A DNA stretch of 64,000 nt from Actimicrobium sp034313845 (GTDB taxonomy: Bacteria > Pseudomonadota > Gammaproteobacteria > Burkholderiales > Burkholderiaceae_D), in the NCBI RefSeq assembly GCF_034313845.1, contig NZ_JAVIWN010000004.1, one strand, 5' to 3'. The notes under the pieces are model-generated. The model did not search any database, had not been told where the DNA came from, and worked only from the letters and a program-made list of their open reading frames with translations. Below are positions 61,168-64,000 of the stretch, one piece after another. Every line of letters begins with the position of its first letter. Within the stretch, counting starts at the first letter, position 1. The translations under genes and the position numbers were made by a program.

Positions 61168-61746
61168 ATGCAGGGCCGGGTAACCGGTTCACATTTGACC
61201 TCGATGCATTCGATGGATAACTACTACGTCTCCAAACTGATCCCGCTGATGCGCGAAGCCGGTGTGGCGGCGATTGCCAATTCGTTGATCAACATTACCC
61301 TGCAAGGTCGCCATGACAGTTATCCGAAGCGTCGTGGGATGACCCGTGTACCGGAGTTAATGGCGGCCGGTATTGTTGTCGCATTCGGGCATGATTGCGT
61401 GATGGACCCGTGGTATCCGCTCGGCAGTGCTGACATGCTGGAGGTTGCGCAAATGGGATTGCATGTCGCACAGATGACCGGCCAGGACGCGATGCGCAAC
61501 TGTTTCGATGCTGTCACGACTGCACCGGCCACCATCCTCGGACTGGATGGCTACGGTATTGCCATCGGATGCAAGGCGGATATGGTGTTGTTGCAGGCCC
61601 GCGATAAGGTTGACGCGATTCGATTACGTGCAACCCGTCTGGTGGTCATCCGTGCAGGCAAAATGATATCGCGTACTCCGGCGGCGACGGCGATGCTGGA
61701 TCTGCCAGGCAGGCCGGCGGAGGTAGATTGGATTGTGCGCAATTAG
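61168..61746 (+). pseudogene. cytosine deaminase (CodA-like), N-terminally truncated
   Basis: 192 codons matching only the C-terminal half of CodA-type amidohydrolases (VTGSHLTSMHSMDNYYVSKLIPLMREAG, NITLQGRHDSYPKRRGMTRV, GHDCVMDPWYPLGSADML). The last metal Asp (GHDCVMDPW) is present, but the N-terminal HxH and the proton-shuttle Glu region of about 200 residues are missing. No ribosome site precedes the ATG. It is a remnant lying between the secretin block and the rRNA operon. Confidence 0.85.
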
Positions 61747-61797
61747 ATTGCACAGTTCGTCGCGAAGAATTTTCCTTCGTTTTTTTCTGCCCAATGC

Positions 61798-61822
61798 AAA
61801 AAGGCCCTTCTTTCGAAGGGCC
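61798..61822 (-). terminator. terminator of the rRNA operon
   Basis: Stem GGCCCTTC / GAAGGGCC with a 4-nt loop, followed on the minus strand by TTTTT, about 25 bp after the 5S gene. Confidence 0.9.
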
Positions 61823-61847
61823 CTCATGTTTGCTGCATGTAACTTAG

Positions 61848-61960
61848 CCTGACGATGACCTACTTTCACACGTGTTGACGCACTATCATCGGCGCAACGT
61901 CGTTTCACGGTCCTGTTCGGGATGGGAAGGGGTGGTACCGACGCGCTATGGTCATCAGGC
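61848..61960 (-). rRNA. rrf: 5S ribosomal RNA
   Basis: Minus strand reads CCTGATGACCATAGCGCGTC... through CCATCCCGAACAGGACCGTG and GTAGGTCATCGTCAGG; the ends pair to form helix I. Exact ends may differ by a few nt. Confidence 0.95.
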
Positions 61961-62127
61961 TTAACTTGTAGAATCCTCTGTGAGAGCCGTTGGTCTGGCT
62001 CCCGCAGGGGACGCAATTCGGAAGAAGTAAAGAGGTTCAACGCACACCTTGAAATCATCTCGGTGTGCAGTTAGCGGGCGTGATGCTCAACAAACGCATA
62101 CGCCATACTCGTCGTCTCTAACCCATC

Positions 62128-64000
<1,873 letters not shown>

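Overview
The window reads as a chromosomal segment of a betaproteobacterium, most likely order Burkholderiales and plausibly family Oxalobacteraceae. The reasons are the high GC content, the gene order pgk-pyk-fba-purC-purE-purK-sua5, the miaB-phoH-ybeY cluster and the style of the housekeeping proteins. The genus cannot be fixed from sequence reading alone.

Layout. 1-1.75 kb: the tail of a LAS-type peptidase, a CapA-like phosphatase and a small secreted protein. 2.0-8.6 kb: a complete type I Wadjet (JetABCD) plasmid-defence operon. 8.8-18 kb: a GGDEF/EAL protein, a secreted phosphoesterase, ppnN, tcdA, pdxH, msrA, a flavin reductase, OmpW and a GDSL lipoprotein. 18-25.5 kb: a minus-strand run of glycolysis and purine genes ending in the t6A synthase. 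25.6-33.2 kb: azlCD, a CHCC zinc-finger protein, an NTF2-like protein, yheT, an HDOD protein and miaB-phoH-ybeY. 33.2-34.9 kb: a nucleotidyltransferase/HEPN toxin-antitoxin-like pair flanked by near-identical 43-bp direct repeats. 34.9-42.4 kb: an IclR-controlled divergent cluster (CoA ligase, 3-hydroxyacyl-CoA dehydrogenase, GcdH and PimC/PimD-like dehydrogenases) that looks like dicarboxylate breakdown. 42.6-45.7 kb: a DUF1016 nuclease and an APC permease.

45.79-54.32 kb is an 8.5-kb integrated element in tRNA-Leu(CAA). It carries a tyrosine integrase, an AT-rich unidentified cargo gene, an AlpA-like regulator, a structured non-coding stretch, a tightly overlapping operon with a 945-aa primase/helicase, and a right-end non-coding region with repeats. 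Paired integrase arm-type repeats (TTTGTTGGTA, 12-bp offset) lie at both ends. Twelve copies of the 8-mer GGTGTCAG, six per orientation, lie just downstream of the primase gene. This resembles a P4-like phage satellite with iterons for its own primase.

54.4-57.8 kb: a cytosolic 5'-nucleotidase and a malic enzyme. 58.2-61.0 kb: an AT-richer block with a lone type III secretion secretin (SctC) and two small unknown genes. 61.17-61.75 kb: the C-terminal fragment of a cytosine deaminase. 61.8-64 kb: the 3' part of an rRNA operon on the minus strand (5S and partial 23S).

The parts most worth study are the satellite (iterons, cargo gene, structured region), the Wadjet operon, the repeat-flanked MNT/HEPN cassette, the paired IclR operators and the orphan secretin. 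All function calls come from reading motifs; no searches were run.
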